A DNA stretch of 64,000 nt. It comes from Tenebrio molitor (lineage: Eukaryota > Arthropoda > Insecta > Coleoptera > Tenebrionidae). Positions 10,568 through 21,461 of the stretch are shown piece by piece; positions within the stretch are counted from its first letter, which is position 1; each line of letters opens with the position of its first letter. The notes beneath the pieces are model-generated. The model had not been told where the DNA came from and did no database searches. It was given only the letters and a program-made list of their open reading frames with translations. The position numbers and the translations under genes are program-made. Where the stretch lies: assembly GCF_963966145.1 (NCBI RefSeq), contig NC_091047.1:16802001-16866000 (forward strand). Reading direction: 5' to 3'.

Positions 10568-11368
10568 ATATTCGCTAATTATTCAAAGTGGTAAGTTTTT
10601 TCTTTGTACTACGTTTTTCATGTTGACAAGCATTCTTTTTATTTTTACTATAATTATTTAACACTATATTGCTCATAATTAATGCCGCAAGGACGTATAT
10701 TTTTTCACATGGTGTTCCACATTCGCATACAACACTAAAATCAACATAAAGGTTATCTGATTTTATACTTTTAATTGCTAATGTGGTTAATACTCGTACT
10801 TTTTGATGATTCTTTTTACTCAAGAATTGTTAAATACTTCTTCAGCACCAATTTATCTCACTGTTTTTGATTCAAACTCACAAAAACACTATCTAACAAA
10901 CGTGGACTGATGAAGGAATAGACCCACACGCGACGTTGCCAGATTTCTAACTTCACGGCTTGTAAGTAGAGATGGCTGTGATTGTACCATAAACTAGTAT
11001 TTTTCGGTTTGAATATCTGGACGAAAACGTCATCTTTTCGTCAAAGCATTATTTTTCGTCCGTTATGTTGTTAAGCAATGAATAACGTTCAACAATTGAC
11101 TACAGTTAAGGTGTCAATAACATCCTGGCAACACTCAGGTTTGTTAAAGAAGTTTTTAACAGCCTTTGACAACGAAATGAAATTTTTTACAAGTATTTTT
11201 ATTGCAATCGACTAAAAAATAAGAAAATATTTCGGACTCATTGCTGTTGCCAGATTCGGCTTTGCCTCGTTCAACAATTTCCAGCATTCGTCCGAAATAT
11301 TTTATTTTTCGTCCTTATAAGTATATGAAACGGCGAGTTAACAGTTGTATCCAAGCCGGGTGTTCGCG

Positions 11369-11615
11369 GAGGACCCGTCTTATGGCCAGCGCGATTAACA
11401 GATCTCAGATGTAAATCCTCTGGATTTTTTCTTTTGGGGAGACATGAAAGATACTGTGTATCACACAATGCCAGAAAATCCACAGATGGTCTTGGATCGC
11501 ATAGATGCCGCTAGCGCAACTGTAACTGGTCTGATGCTCGACAATCTGCAACAGAATGTTCGAAGACTTGCAGAAGCTTGTATTGCACAAAATGGACACA
11601 ATTTCCAGCACCTAT
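11369..11615 (+). pseudogene. Mariner-type transposase C-terminal fragment
   Basis: The plus strand reads RGGPVLWPARLTDL. After a frameshift near 11404 it reads SDVNPLDFFFWGDMK and ends RRLAEACIAQNGHNFQHL at the stop 11613-11615. This is the last DDE segment and C-terminus of the transposase family that carries a DUF4817-type HTH. Immediately 5', 11328-11364 repeats the C-terminal remnant seen at 3727, so the junction is rearranged. Confidence 0.75.
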
Positions 11616-12044
11616 AGTATCTAGTTTTAGGTTGCTGTTGATGTTGCCTGGGTTTTCTTGTTTTTGTTCTTTATTTTTATATTTACATCTTTTTTTATTA
11701 TTGCTAATAAAACATTACCTAACTTTCCCTACTACCAAACATGTGCTTTCCATAATTCGTAATAATTAATAAATAATAATGCTGATATAACAATAACTGA
11801 AATAAAAGTATACCTACATAACATTTTGTTAGCGTTTCAATGGAAACAGTTACTGTTGGAGCATTATATAAACCATTCACGATTATTTCAAATTCGGACT
11901 ATCTATGAAAATCTGACATTTTTGTTGGCAGTATTGTAATTTGTCTTAATAAATCTATTTTAGGTTATAATTCAACCCAACACTGCTCCCAAGTTGTTAC
12001 ATTTTTTAAATAATTGAACGCATTAGGAACAATAATCGTAAAAT
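11616..12044. other. Intergenic, no feature seen
   Basis: AT-rich sequence between the transposase fragment and the R4-like LINE fragment. No coding or repeat structure recognised. Confidence 0.4.
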
Positions 12045-13462
12045 TGTAATTGAAGAAGGAGAAATCATTAAAAATTTAAATAAAGGAGAATTTTATAAAT
12101 ATTTAGGTATTAATCAATCAAATCATATTCAACATTCAATTATAAAAGAAAATTTAGAAAAACAATTTTATTTAAGAATTAAATCTATTTTAAAATCAAA
12201 ATTAAACGGTAATAATTTAATTAAAGCAGTTAATACATATGCTGTTCCATTGTTGACCTATTCTTTGGTGTTATAAAATGGTCCAAAACTAATTTACAGA
12301 ATATAAATATTCAAACTAGAGTTCTATTTACAAAATTTTGTAAACATCACCCCAAATCTGCTATTGAAAGATTTAATTTACCACGCGAAAATGGTGGTAG
12401 GGGTTTTTCAAATCTAGAAATTCTGCAACACAATCAAATTGCTTCACTAAAAAATTATTTTCTCAATAGAGCTCGTGATAACACTTTTTTTTAATGCTTT
12501 GGTTTCAGCGGATAAAGGTTACACACCTTTAAATTTAAGTGATAATGTAATTTCAGATATTGTTGAGCCAAATATACCTGACACTATAGCAAATATAAAA
12601 CAAAAGTCTTTACATGGGCGATATTTTAAAGAGCTAGAACAGCCAGAAATTAATATTCAAGCTTCTCATGCATGGCTTAAAAAATCAAATATTCATCCTG
12701 AGACTGAGGGTTTTATATTTGCAATAAAAGATCGTGGATTTGGATTTGCGGAACTAAAGGGGTAACCATTGAACACATAATTTCTTCTTGCACCGTTTTG
12801 GCGCAAAGCGAATATAAAAAACGTCATGATATATTCGCAAAAATTATACACATGAATTTAGCAGTTAAATTCAACTTATTAAAGGATACAGAACCACATT
12901 ATATTTATAAACCCGAAAGTTGTTTGGAAAATGACAATTACAAATTATATTTTGATCGTACAGTTTTAACCGACATTCATATTCAGCATAACAGACCAGA
13001 CATTATTATTTTAAATAAACAACAAAAGCAAGCATATCTTTTAGATATAGCTGTTCCAAATTCACACAATATAACACAGACATATGTATAATACAAAAAT
13101 TAATAAATATTTAGAACTCTCCGTTGCTATGAGAAACCTTTGGTGTTTAGAAAAAATTTCGATTTTACGACTTATAATTTCAGCAACGGGAATAGTACCG
13201 CAATCTCTTATTAAAAATTTAAAAATTTTGGACTTAGAGAACACATTGGTGGTTGAAATTCAAAAAGGTATATTATTATACTCATGTCATATCGTGAGGA
13301 AATTCCTTAACATTGACACAGAACATAAAACACAAAAAAGTCAAAATGTGGAGGCGAGACGCCGGTAATTATGTTGATAAGCACTGCACTATTACTTGAG
13401 AGTATTATCCGTAATAGTGTATGTACTCCGGCAAAATTGCCGTGCCGCCGGGTGGAGGTGGG
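12045..13462 (+). mobile_element. 5'-truncated, decayed R4/Dong-like LINE fragment
   Basis: Closely matches the 3' 40 percent of the full-length element at 42935-46662, in opposite orientation. Lesions relative to that copy are a 1-nt deletion near 12267, a 1-nt insertion near 12488, a deletion of about 60 nt near 12733 that removes the CCHC knuckle start, and a short insertion at 13084 after ITQTY. The restriction-like endonuclease motif RPDIIILNKQQKQAYLLD is still readable, and the 3' end has the conserved CCGTGCCGCCGGGTGG hairpin region. Confidence 0.85.
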
Positions 13463-13661
13463 ATACGAAAATTGAAATGAAACATAGGTACATATTTGTA
13501 GGGCAGTTCTGGGTAAATTCGTATTAACTAAATTAATGACGGAATTGACAACAATGCGAATATTTAAAAACGAAACGTCATATGACAGGACCTGACGCCA
13601 ATCTAACAAAAAAATATCGCGGCCTCCTGCGTGTTTAAAATAATCGTGAACGGCATATATG

Positions 13662-14172
13662 TACAATCGCGGCCATCCAAAAGTGAACGATAGCTTGCGA
13701 AAATTTCCGTATTTTTCGTTAAATTAAATCAGGCTGTATTCATTGGCGTTCGTGCAGCAGGCGTTACTATTTTAATAATAAAAAGTTGTAATAAATAATG
13801 TTTAATAAAAATGAGGCTGAGAAGTAATTAATACATTATTAAGGTGAAAGTAAACTTTAGTAAAGAAACCTTTCCAACACCTATTCGTATTGGCCTCTCA
13901 AGCCTATTTTCTTGCCAACGCCTCTTTATATTGAAGATCCAAGTCTTACTGCAATGTAATTCTCTCGCAACAGCAGCCAACGACCAATTTTCTTCTAGCT
14001 TTGCAATAGCCCTAGCTGTCTGAATCGCAGTGAGATGTGGCATTTAAAAAAAATAGTTTCAATAATTTTTTTATCGCTAGCGTCAAACTTTGACATTTTA
14101 GGACGCCTATGATTTAAAGTAAAAATCAAACTATAAAAAAAAAAAGTTCACTTTTGGATGGCCGCCATAGTA
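13662..14172. mobile_element. Tc1-type MITE with retained HTH exon, copy 1
   Basis: TIRs of about 28 bp (TACAATCGCGGCCATCCAAA and its complement at the right end) with TA flanks. The minus strand, 14043 downward, reads MPHLTAIQTARAIAKLEENW, then LAAVARELHCSKTWIFNIKR: a paired-like helix-turn-helix from the N-terminus of a Tc1-family transposase. After IKRRWQENRLERP the frame runs into element sequence, so the DDE domain has been deleted. Copy 2 lies at 18705-19164. Confidence 0.8.
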
Positions 14173-14555
14173 CCTATTTATTAATGCATTATCGTCATAT
14201 TGCTATGGTTAGAATGAGGTAATTTTTATTATTTAAAGACTATGCAAAAAGCGATGCCAAATTTCCAACAATTCAAGCTTCTGTAGTTGCAAAAACACAA
14301 CTGATAGAATTTTTAAAATATTGTTTCTTTGTTCGGCTTAACCTTCTACGGCGTGATCAACAATGACTGAGTCTGTTGGCAATGAAACAATTGAAAAGTA
14401 CTGGTGTTTTTTGTGTGGTAAGTGGCACTGACCGGATTTTTTAACTTGAGGCGACATTAAAAACATTTTTGGTTATGCCGGTTATGTTTATGCTATTACA
14501 AAAATGAATCTTTCATGGTAAATTTCAAGTTTGCTAAATTTCATTGCAACCAACA
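14173..14555. other. Intergenic, no feature seen
   Basis: No convincing ORF, RNA gene or inverted repeat. Ends at the SINE start. Confidence 0.35.
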
Positions 14556-14750
14556 GACTAAGGGAGTCCGTTTCGGCTCAGGGACGCGACGGTCGCGGGT
14601 TCGATTCCGACCCAGGGCGAAAAAAAAAGAGACTATATTCTATGTATCTCGTGATTCGGAAGTCACGGTCATTGGTCCCGGTCTATTGAGTTGGTCATCA
14701 TGCCCCTCATAGATTTGTCAGCCAGTCCTAGACTGTGAAACAAATTTTAT
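14556..14750 (+). mobile_element. tRNA-type SINE, copy 2
   Basis: Same unit as 7035-7255: GGGAGTCCGTTTCGGCTCAG, the B box GGTTCGATTCC at 14598-14608, the body with CTCGTGATTCGGAAGTCACG, and the tail CAGTCCTAGACTGTG. Differences from copy 1 are scattered, with a shorter A-rich link between the tRNA-like head and the body. Confidence 0.75.
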
Positions 14751-14763
14751 TATTGTTGACGGC

Positions 14764-15130
14764 TAACAGGCTTGACGCCCAATTAGAAGCCCTGTCAAAA
14801 AGAAAATGATACACTAAACACAATCACAACACAACAACCATTACACACAGAGCATCCCAACACCCAGGCTACAACTACCGAGCACTCATCTGAGTAGGAT
14901 CGCTCTGGTTCACGAGGAGATGGAGAAGAATTTTTTGATCTGCGAAATGCTGTAACAAAAAATATCGATGTGGGCCTCGACACTCTGGTAATTTCGCAAC
15001 ATTCGAGTGACAGGTGACTTGAGCCCGATGTCCGTGTGGCGTTGACCGATGGCCATGTAGAAAACACTCCTTACCCTAGATCCCGACCGGCTAACCCTCA
15101 AACTGATCCTCTCCAGAACGTGGTTGTAGA
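14764..15130 (+). pseudogene. Decayed coding sequence of unknown origin
   Basis: GC content rises and one plus frame reads as protein between stops, for example RLDAQLEALSKRK, DGEEFFDLRNAVTKNID and LDTLVISQHSSD. Two stops and a frameshift break it. It might be an old retroelement ORF1/gag remnant, but no family motif is recognisable. Confidence 0.3.
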
Positions 15131-15155
15131 TTGTACATCATTTTTGGGACACCTG

Positions 15156-15654
15156 TACGCAGGGTGTCTCAAATTTCGCGAATTCCGAATTCAGAGCGTT
15201 GTAGGGGATCACTTCCGTGGTCCAAATATGGAAATAAAAAAAAAAAAAATCAGGACTCCCCCCACAAAGATACATTGGTCTGAAAGTGCACTCTTTGAAC
15301 TACGTTTTCTTCAAATACAGGCTGAAAAGTTCAGTGTTTATTGTTATTTATGGTGTACCTAGATGATTGTGGAAAATAATAACGTAAAATAATTTTTTGA
15401 AGAATAGCTTTACTTTGGAGTAAAAAGATCTCAAATTTTTGTAATTTTTCTTAAACATGGAGCGGCAACGTAGCTAGAATAGTATTTTGTCACTGTGAAT
15501 ATGAAGGCTGCTCTGTATTGAACAAAATTAAAGTACTTATATCTTTTTCAGGAAGAGCGAATTCTTTTTGAAAGTACTTTTCGAGCTCCACTGGGTCCTT
15601 CCCTACCACGCCACGCTCTGAATTCGGATTTCGCGAATTTTGAGACAGCCTGTA
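15156..15654. mobile_element. MITE with ~50-bp TIRs (GGGTGTCTCAAATTTCGCGA)
   Basis: The left end CAGGGTGTCTCAAATTTCGC and the right end (TTCGCGAATTTTGAGACAGCCTG) are inverted copies over about 50 bp, including CCGAATTCAGAGCGT. About 500 bp, no coding. It directly abuts the next element. Confidence 0.8.
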
Positions 15655-15656
15655 TA

Positions 15657-16712
15657 TACAGGGTCTATCAGAACTGGCCGACCAAAATAATACGGTGAAA
15701 TCATCATCTTCTGGGAATAATAGGAAAAATATTTTAAAAAATCCATCCTCATTGGATTTTAAAATAAGAACGTTGTTAATTGACCAATCGCGTGTAGATA
15801 TAAAATTACCTTAAAAATTATATTAGTAACTATCGAAACAAATTTGATTGTTGCAAAGACATAATAATTGAATATTATGTGATAATAAATTATTTCTGAC
15901 AATTACAATAGTATATAACGGTGTTAGGCCGATATGGGTTATATAACAGACGAGGTTGAGATATTGTAAAATCGAGGCGGAGCCGAGATTTTATAATCAA
16001 CCGAGTCTGTTATATCCATATCGGCCGTATGTTGTTTTATAGTTTTCTTTATATCAATAAGACTTAACATTTAACGATGATTTATTTGTAAGACTGACAT
16101 TTCTCTTTACTTCAAAAATTAAATTTATTTGTCATTTGTGCCGTAACCGTAGCAACGGCAGCAAAATAACGGCCTCGGTCTGATAATTTTGAATAACGGC
16201 CTAGACTGTTATAGGTGTCATATCAATCAAGCATTGAGTACTGATAAATCCTAATAACAGTATGGTATAAAGAAAAAGTCATTAAAAACGCTTAATGTTT
16301 ACTTTTTCAAAATATTTTGATATGCTTGTCTTGGACAGTGTGATGACGATGAGAGTGCCACAGTTGCTGCTCAAGAGTACGCGGTTCGTTTTCCCAATAG
16401 GGAACGTCCTAGCAGAAATACTATCTATAACTTGAAAAATACTATAACCTAAAAACGTCCGTTATTGCACAAACAATGCGGAGACCCAACAATGCATAAT
16501 GCATCATTTGAAATGCATCCATAGTTACAAATAAAGCAGGAAAACTAATTTATAGGTAGCTTAACATCAACAACAGGATTGGTTAGTTTAAATTGCTTCT
16601 TTCCTAATCACTATTTAAGATAGATTTTTTTTAACATTTTTCCTATTATTCCCAGAAGATGATGAATTCACCGTATTATTTTGGTCCTCCAGTTCTGATA
16701 GACCCTGTGTAG
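15657..16712. mobile_element. Mariner-type element with ~75-bp TIRs, HTH remnant and nested insertion
   Basis: TIRs TACAGGGTCTATCAGAACTG... pair with 16640-16712, including CATCATCTTCTGGGAATAAT. The plus strand around 16335-16440 reads DDDESATVAAQEYAVRFPN then RERPSRNTIYNL, an HTH of the DUF4817 type. The catalytic region is missing. Another element (15909-16270) is inserted in the left half. Confidence 0.75.
15909..16270. repeat. Hairpin-bearing element, third family, copy 1
   Basis: The hairpin (15925-16035) has arms GGCCGATATGGGTTATATAA / TTATATCCATATCGGCC around the apex AATCGAGGCGGAGCCGAGAT. A conserved tail follows (GAAATGTCAGTC equivalent, CAACGGCAGCAAAATAACGG). Its reverse-orientation copy at 62236-62748 defines the ends (AGTATATAACGGTGTTAGG and TAACAGTATGGTATAAAG). 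Confidence 0.7.
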
Positions 16713-17104
16713 TAAACACGATGCGCCCGTGTGTTACCAATACTACGAATCTTTTGTTACAATACGAGTTAAAAACGTGTCCAAATGGTCAGGCTGTTAA
16801 CACATATTCGAATCAGTGTAGGTACACCTTTAGTTTTCGTTGATTGTCGGTGGAGAACGACCACTTTAATTCCGACACCTTCGACAACTCCTGCGACAGT
16901 ACCTACCGGAGTGCTACGGTACTGGCAGTTATTCAGTCCCCAAGTGCAGTCAGTACTACGAATGAGATGTGTAGGTACCAGTTTTATGGTGGTGGCAAAG
17001 CCCCAGAATTGAAAACTGGTCCAGAATATTAAGCATTTGACATATCACTGAAACGATGTGCTGCTTCGGCATTGGTTGACTGTAGAGGTCGAACAACAAT
17101 TTAA
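16713..17104 (+). pseudogene. Decayed CBM14 peritrophin gene copy
   Basis: Readable but broken CBM14 blocks. The first has VCYQYYE, then after a frameshift ELKTCPNGQAVN. The second shows a Gly-rich misreading of the WWW motif and AFDISLKRCAASALVDCRG, ending at 17102-17104. The last block closely resembles the end of the second CBM14 unit of gene B (AFDISLKQCTEAAFVDC), so this is a 5'-truncated tandem relative of B. Its 5' end coincides with the right end of the element 15657-16712. Confidence 0.75.
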
Positions 17105-17108
17105 GTAG

Positions 17109-17467
17109 GTACTATAGGCGCCATCGAAATGTGAATTAATTTCTGGTGCCATAGAAACGTCTTCTGTTTTGGTCTAGATTAAATAAAACTTTGTTCAGTG
17201 GCCTACTATATCTATGGGAGATAAGAACAGATTTCTATTATCTTTAACTTTCTATTACAATTATTATAAGTTTCCCCGAGTTTGGCTACAGCCCTCGTTT
17301 TTTCCGCATCGGTCAAATGTCGTGGCATGTATATCGTTTAAAAATAAATTAAATCTGCTGACAAATTATGTTTGTACAAATCTGACACATTAACGCACGC
17401 CTATGATTGATGGTTCAACACCACACTAGGAAAATTTGGCGTTCACATTTCGATGGCGCCGATGGTA
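17109..17467. mobile_element. Tc1-type MITE with HTH start codon region
   Basis: The ends GGTACTATAGGCGCCATCGA and the complement of TCGATGGCGCCGATGGTACC pair over about 28 bp. The minus strand near 17328-17250 reads MPRHLTDAEKTRAVAKLGET, the N-terminus of a Tc1-like transposase HTH, and then decays. Confidence 0.7.
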
Positions 17468-17502
17468 CCTACTCGCAGTTACTTTGATACAATAGTTATT
17501 TA

Positions 17503-17738
17503 TTTAAAGAGTTCGTGTGTAAATTGGACTTTTTTGGTATGAGTGGGCCTTTAAAACGCTCGTTAAGAACGAATTGAATACATCGTTTTTTTGTTTGACG
17601 ACCCCCTTAAAGGCCCCAAATCGCTTAAAATCTTTAAAATTAACTTGACGTTTCGTTTTGACAAGTTGTCACATTTATCAAAATCCGTTCACATAGGAGA
17701 AAATTCTCAAATTCTGACAGTGTCGAACAAAAAATACA
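17503..17738. repeat. Hairpin-bearing element, second family, copy 2 (hairpin collapsed)
   Basis: Matches 10025-10325 over the left arm (GTGTGTAAATTGGACTTTTT) and the downstream block (TTGACGTTTCGTTTTGACAA, CAAATTCTGACAGTGTCGAA). The apex and most of the right arm are missing. Confidence 0.6.
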
Positions 17739-17879
17739 CATCTGTCCATTAAAAACAAAATTCTCGCAATTCGACTTTTTGTCACTTAAGTGACAAAAAT
17801 GAACCAAAAAATACGACGCATAACAGAAAGTTAAAAAGAACAATGTGGAATTTTTTTATCTACCTAAGTGTGTTGCAAA

Positions 17880-18090
17880 ATTTATCATTATACAACTTTT
17901 ACAAGGGAACGTCATATTATGGATGAAATCAAAACAACGAATACATAAAAATAATTGGTTTATGGTTTTTTAATCTTGTTATTCTGTAGGACTAATTAAC
18001 TCGTAAATTTAGGTCAATATAAGATAGGAAACTAGATATATGTGCGCATTATGTCTTTGCGCCAATTAAGAGTTCTACAAGTACAAGAAA
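17880..18090 (+). promoter_or_regulatory. Upstream region of gene B, duplicated upstream of gene C
   Basis: Shares blocks with 21722-21954: CAACTTTTACAAGG, GTCATATT, ACTAATTAA, and GTCAATATAAGATAGGAAA, in the same order and near-identical spacing before the ATG. Conservation of the non-coding block shows that B and C were duplicated with their promoters. Which bases act is unknown. Confidence 0.5.
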
Positions 18091-19891
18091 ATGAATAAAC
18101 AATTATTGGTACTTTTTGATTTTTTTATTTTATTCGTTGTAATAAATTCAAGCGATGGTTTTTGGTGCCTAAATATCCTGAATAAACTCAAATGTGTGGA
18201 CTTGCACCACTTTCAAAAAATGATAAACATCATGGGCCAGGATCATCTAATTGGATTAGTTACTGCTTGTCCTGAAGGTAAAATATGTAACGATTCCCTT
18301 GGGAACGCAGTGTAAGTATATATCATTTCATTTAATCTTGGATATTATTACTATTTTAACTCACGTTGACCTACCAGTTAACGAGCAATCAGGCTGTAAT
18401 AACAAACAAATAGGTACAAAATTATATTTTGTCACTACTAGTAATAAAGTCGAGCGTTATCGGTTGTCATTGAACACTGAGATGTTTCGTTTTTCTACGT
18501 TGGCCCAGTGACAGGTAAATAATTTTTCATTATTAACCAGTGGTGAATAATGGAACAACCGTCACCTAGCAACGAAAGATTGTCGTCTCTTTCATTGGTT
18601 AACGTAGACGATTTTCATACCAACTGTCAAGAAATGACAACTCAGACCGGTCGCATCCGACAAAATAATTTGATTAATAATTATTATCAGAAAGGGTTTT
18701 AACGTACTATCGCGGCCATCCAAAAGTGAACGATTTTTTTTTATAGTTTGATTTTTACTTTAAATCATAGGCATCCTAAAATGTCAAAGTTTAACACTAG
18801 CGTTAAAAAAATTATTGAAACTATTTTTTTTAAATGCCACATCTCACTCCGACAGTTAGGGCTATTGCAAACCTAGTATAAAATTGGTCGTTGGCTGCTG
18901 TGGCGAGAGAATTACATTGCAGTAAGACTTGCATCTCCAATATAAAGAGGGGTTGGCAAGAAAACAGGCTTGAGAGGCCAATGCGAATAGGTGTTGGAAA
19001 TGTTTCTTTACTAAAGTTTACTTTCACTTTAATAATGTAACTTTTTATTATTAAAATAGTAACGCCTGCTGCGCGAACGCCAATGAATACATCCTGATTT
19101 AATCTAACGAAAAATACGAAAATTTTCGCAAGCTATCGTTCACTTTTGGATGGCCGCGATTGTACCTAGTAGTGAAATAGTATATAAACCACGGTGGAGA
19201 AGTCCCTTATAGCTTTCGCGCCTTACAACCCTCGGCGCGCCTCGGGCTCTAATCTTGGCGCTCTGGCTATAATCATGAACTTCTCCACCTTGGTATATAA
19301 TATACATACTATTATTGTTATTGTAAAACGGTCTAGGAGGCAGGACAATAAGTCAGGACCCTAACAGGTGCTCGTTGTAAAATGTGTTTTCATATGTTGG
19401 GGTACCTATTTACTTTATGAATTACTCCTCCGGTGGGAGATTGTGAAAATTTGTTTTTTGTTTTATTTTTATGGAAGGAAATTAATTCAAAATATTCTAT
19501 TATTATATTTATTTTTAAATACTATAAATTATATTTTTTTAAATACAAAAATACTATTATTATTATTTAATTTTGTATAAAACAGATGCAGAATTTATCA
19601 GTTGCCAACAACCACCACAGAATTGCCAGGTAGGTCAATACAAGCTCAATTGTAACCACGATGAAAAAATAATTTTTTACAGTAACTCCACCATCGTGTT
19701 TTGACTCTGGTAAATATCCAGGACCCATTTGTTACCAGTACTATGAATGTGTAAAAGTTTTGTGGTGGTGGCAGTCTAAATTAAAAGATTGTCCAGTAGG
19801 ACAAGCTTTTGACGAAACTGTGGAAGAGTGTAATACTGCTGCATGGTCCAAGTGTCAACCAACAACAACAATAGTTCCCACGACTACATAA
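18091..19891 (+). CDS. Peritrophin-like gene B, prematurely stopped after one CBM14 domain
   Basis: Exons are 18091-18311, 19586-19629 and 19683-19891, giving 157 residues. Phases 2 and 1 and the 44-nt exon 2 are the same as in gene C. A signal peptide is followed by a Cys-containing N-terminal segment (TACPEGKICN). The CBM14 domain at residues about 94-146 has CYQYYEC and LWWWQ. The frame then meets TAA at 19889-19891 within the Thr linker. Another CBM14 unit lies in frame just beyond (next entry). Intron 1 is 1274 nt because a hairpin element carrying a MITE sits in it. Either a short chitin-binding protein is made or the gene is becoming a pseudogene. Confidence 0.7.
18524..19312. repeat. 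Hairpin-bearing element copy 2 (reverse) in gene B intron, split by a MITE
   Basis: 18524-18704 and 19165-19312 are the reverse complement of 3030-3415 (CAACCGTCACCTAGCAACGA; the hairpin arms GGTGGAGAAGTCCC and GAACTTCTCCACC). The intervening 18705-19164 is a separate element. Confidence 0.75.
18705..19164. mobile_element. Tc1-type MITE, copy 2, nested in the hairpin element
   Basis: TIRs match 13662-14172 (TATCGCGGCCATCCAAAAGT), inserted at a TA. The plus strand from 18835 is the same HTH segment but degraded by a stop after IANLV and by substitutions. Orientation is opposite to copy 1. Confidence 0.8.
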
Positions 19892-20104
19892 GTTACTTAT
19901 GTCTCACCTGTAACCGGCCCTCCAGCATGTTTTGGTCCTGGTAAACACCCAGCAGAAACATGTTTTCAGTACTACCAATGTGTACCAGTCTTATGGTGGT
20001 GGCAACCGCAACGACGAGCTTGTCTGCCGTGTCTGGCGTTCGATATATCATTAAAGCAATGCACTGAAGCTGCGTTTGTTGATTGTACAGCGAACATAAT
20101 TTAG
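19892..20104 (+). pseudogene. Second CBM14 unit of gene B, beyond the premature stop
   Basis: In frame with gene B exon 3: CFGPGKHPAETCFQYYQC, LWWWQPQ, then CLPCLAFD where the family has CPEGQAFD, and a stop at 20102-20104. Apart from the upstream TAA it is open. The odd C-L-P-C replacement suggests relaxed constraint after the nonsense mutation. Confidence 0.65.
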
Positions 20105-20555
20105 ATTACTCGTACCTTGGATTTCTTATAAATGTCAGTGGTTTTGATCTACAATTGTACCTTTGCCAGTCTATTATCAATAAAAGATCTATCAATTCGC
20201 TAGTTTTCTTTATTTGTAGGTATATTGTACTTGTATGTACCAATAAAGCAAAAAAAAAACAAGGTACCTAAGTTTACTTTTATCTGTTAAAGAGAAACGA
20301 AGTCAACATTTGCATCGTGGAAATATTTGCATGAGTATATGTATAGGGTAAAATCGAAATGCATCATAATATGTAAACCAGAGTATCATCAATAAGTGAA
20401 TAAATCGAAAATGTGGTTAAACCGTAAAAATTCATGAAATCCAATTTAACGTAATCCCGAACGAGACGGACGCTTCTGGAAGCTTTAATAAATCAAAACA
20501 TAAAAAGCTGCAAAAATGCTTTAAAAACTTTACCTACTATGAATGAAATAGCCGA
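20105..20555. other. Intergenic 3' of gene B
   Basis: AT-rich. Candidate poly(A) signal AATAAA near 20179. No other feature seen. Confidence 0.4.
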
Positions 20556-20700
20556 AATAGTTATTTACGAACCAAGTGCGGGAAGACGATGTTCCCGCAT
20601 GAGCGCATTTTTTAAAGCACGAGCGACGAAGGAGCGAGTGCCTTTAATCAATGCGCGAATGAATGGAAGATGTCTTCACGCAAGTGGATCGTACAATATT
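20556..20700. repeat. Long hairpin with GC-rich apex
   Basis: The left arm (CCAAGTGCGGGAAGACGATG, TCCCGCATGAGCGCATT) pairs with the right arm (AATGCGCGAATGAATGGAAG, ATGTCTTCACGCAAGTGG) around CACGAGCGACGAAGGAGCGA. Same architecture as the hairpins at 3033, 15925, 34206, 40835, 52385 and 56838, but with unrelated arms. Confidence 0.6.
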
Positions 20701-21103
20701 TTTTGGACGAAAATTAAATTAAATTTTTTTGTTTTAATACATTAAACATAAAACCAAGTAGGCAGTGATCTTTGGTTATTGGAAACAATTGCATCACTTG
20801 ATATTTCAATTTTTGCAATAATTTGTGAATTTTGTAGGAACAATTTTAAACGATTATAATTCTTTCCGTAATTTTTTAATGGAGGAAAACCCAGGGAAGT
20901 TGTATTTTATGAACTAAATTTTATTATTATCAAGACAGATTTTTTTTGAATGCCTCAAAGGGCCAGTGTTTTTTGTAATTTTTACATTCGAGTCGACCGG
21001 GAAGCACTCGTTTCGGAGCGAGCGTTGGATGTTAGAAGCGTTGCTTTCAAGGCTATGAGTACAAAAAACACTTTCAATACAGAGAGTCGCAAAAACGTGT
21101 AAA

Positions 21104-21461
21104 GGTGAGTATCCACGTCCTCACGATCCTGACGTAACCGATTCGACATGCGTATTCTAACATGTTCATGTTCGGGCCGAACCATCATTTGTCGGTTTTT
21201 GTCCGTCGCATCAAAAGAAATGCAATGATACGCAACCGTGCAAGTTGGGCCGCACCCAACTTCCGTACATCCTTCAAGATGCTTTAGTTTGACTTGTGTC
21301 GAATTTATCCTATCCTATAGTGGATACATTACGGCATGAATTATACGACTAAAATCACACACGCCTTCATAACGAACAGTGTCATTTTTACAACACGACG
21401 TAACGAGTTCGGTGTTATACACCTACGTTACGAGGCAATTGTTACAAGTGGATACGCACCT
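21104..21461. mobile_element. Inverted-repeat element of unassigned superfamily
   Basis: The ends AGGTGAGTATCCAC and GTGGATACGCACCT are inverted copies, extended by weaker pairing through GACGTAAC / GTTACG. 358 bp. GC content is above the flanks. No coding recognised. Confidence 0.55.

Larger units (their letters stand above)
9350..10988. mobile_element. Composite inverted-repeat element containing nested insertions
   Basis: The ends 9350-9395 (TGTACCACAGCCATCTCTAC, TTACAAGCCGTGAAGTTA) and 10948-10988 are inverted copies over about 42 bp. The 1.64-kb interior contains a complete MITE (9523-10006), a hairpin element (10025-10325) and another MITE (10353-10567). The remaining 10568-10947 has no recognisable coding sequence. 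Confidence 0.6.

Noticed and set aside
10575..10823. 82-codon minus ORF
   Set aside because: No motif, AT-rich, lies within a mobile element.
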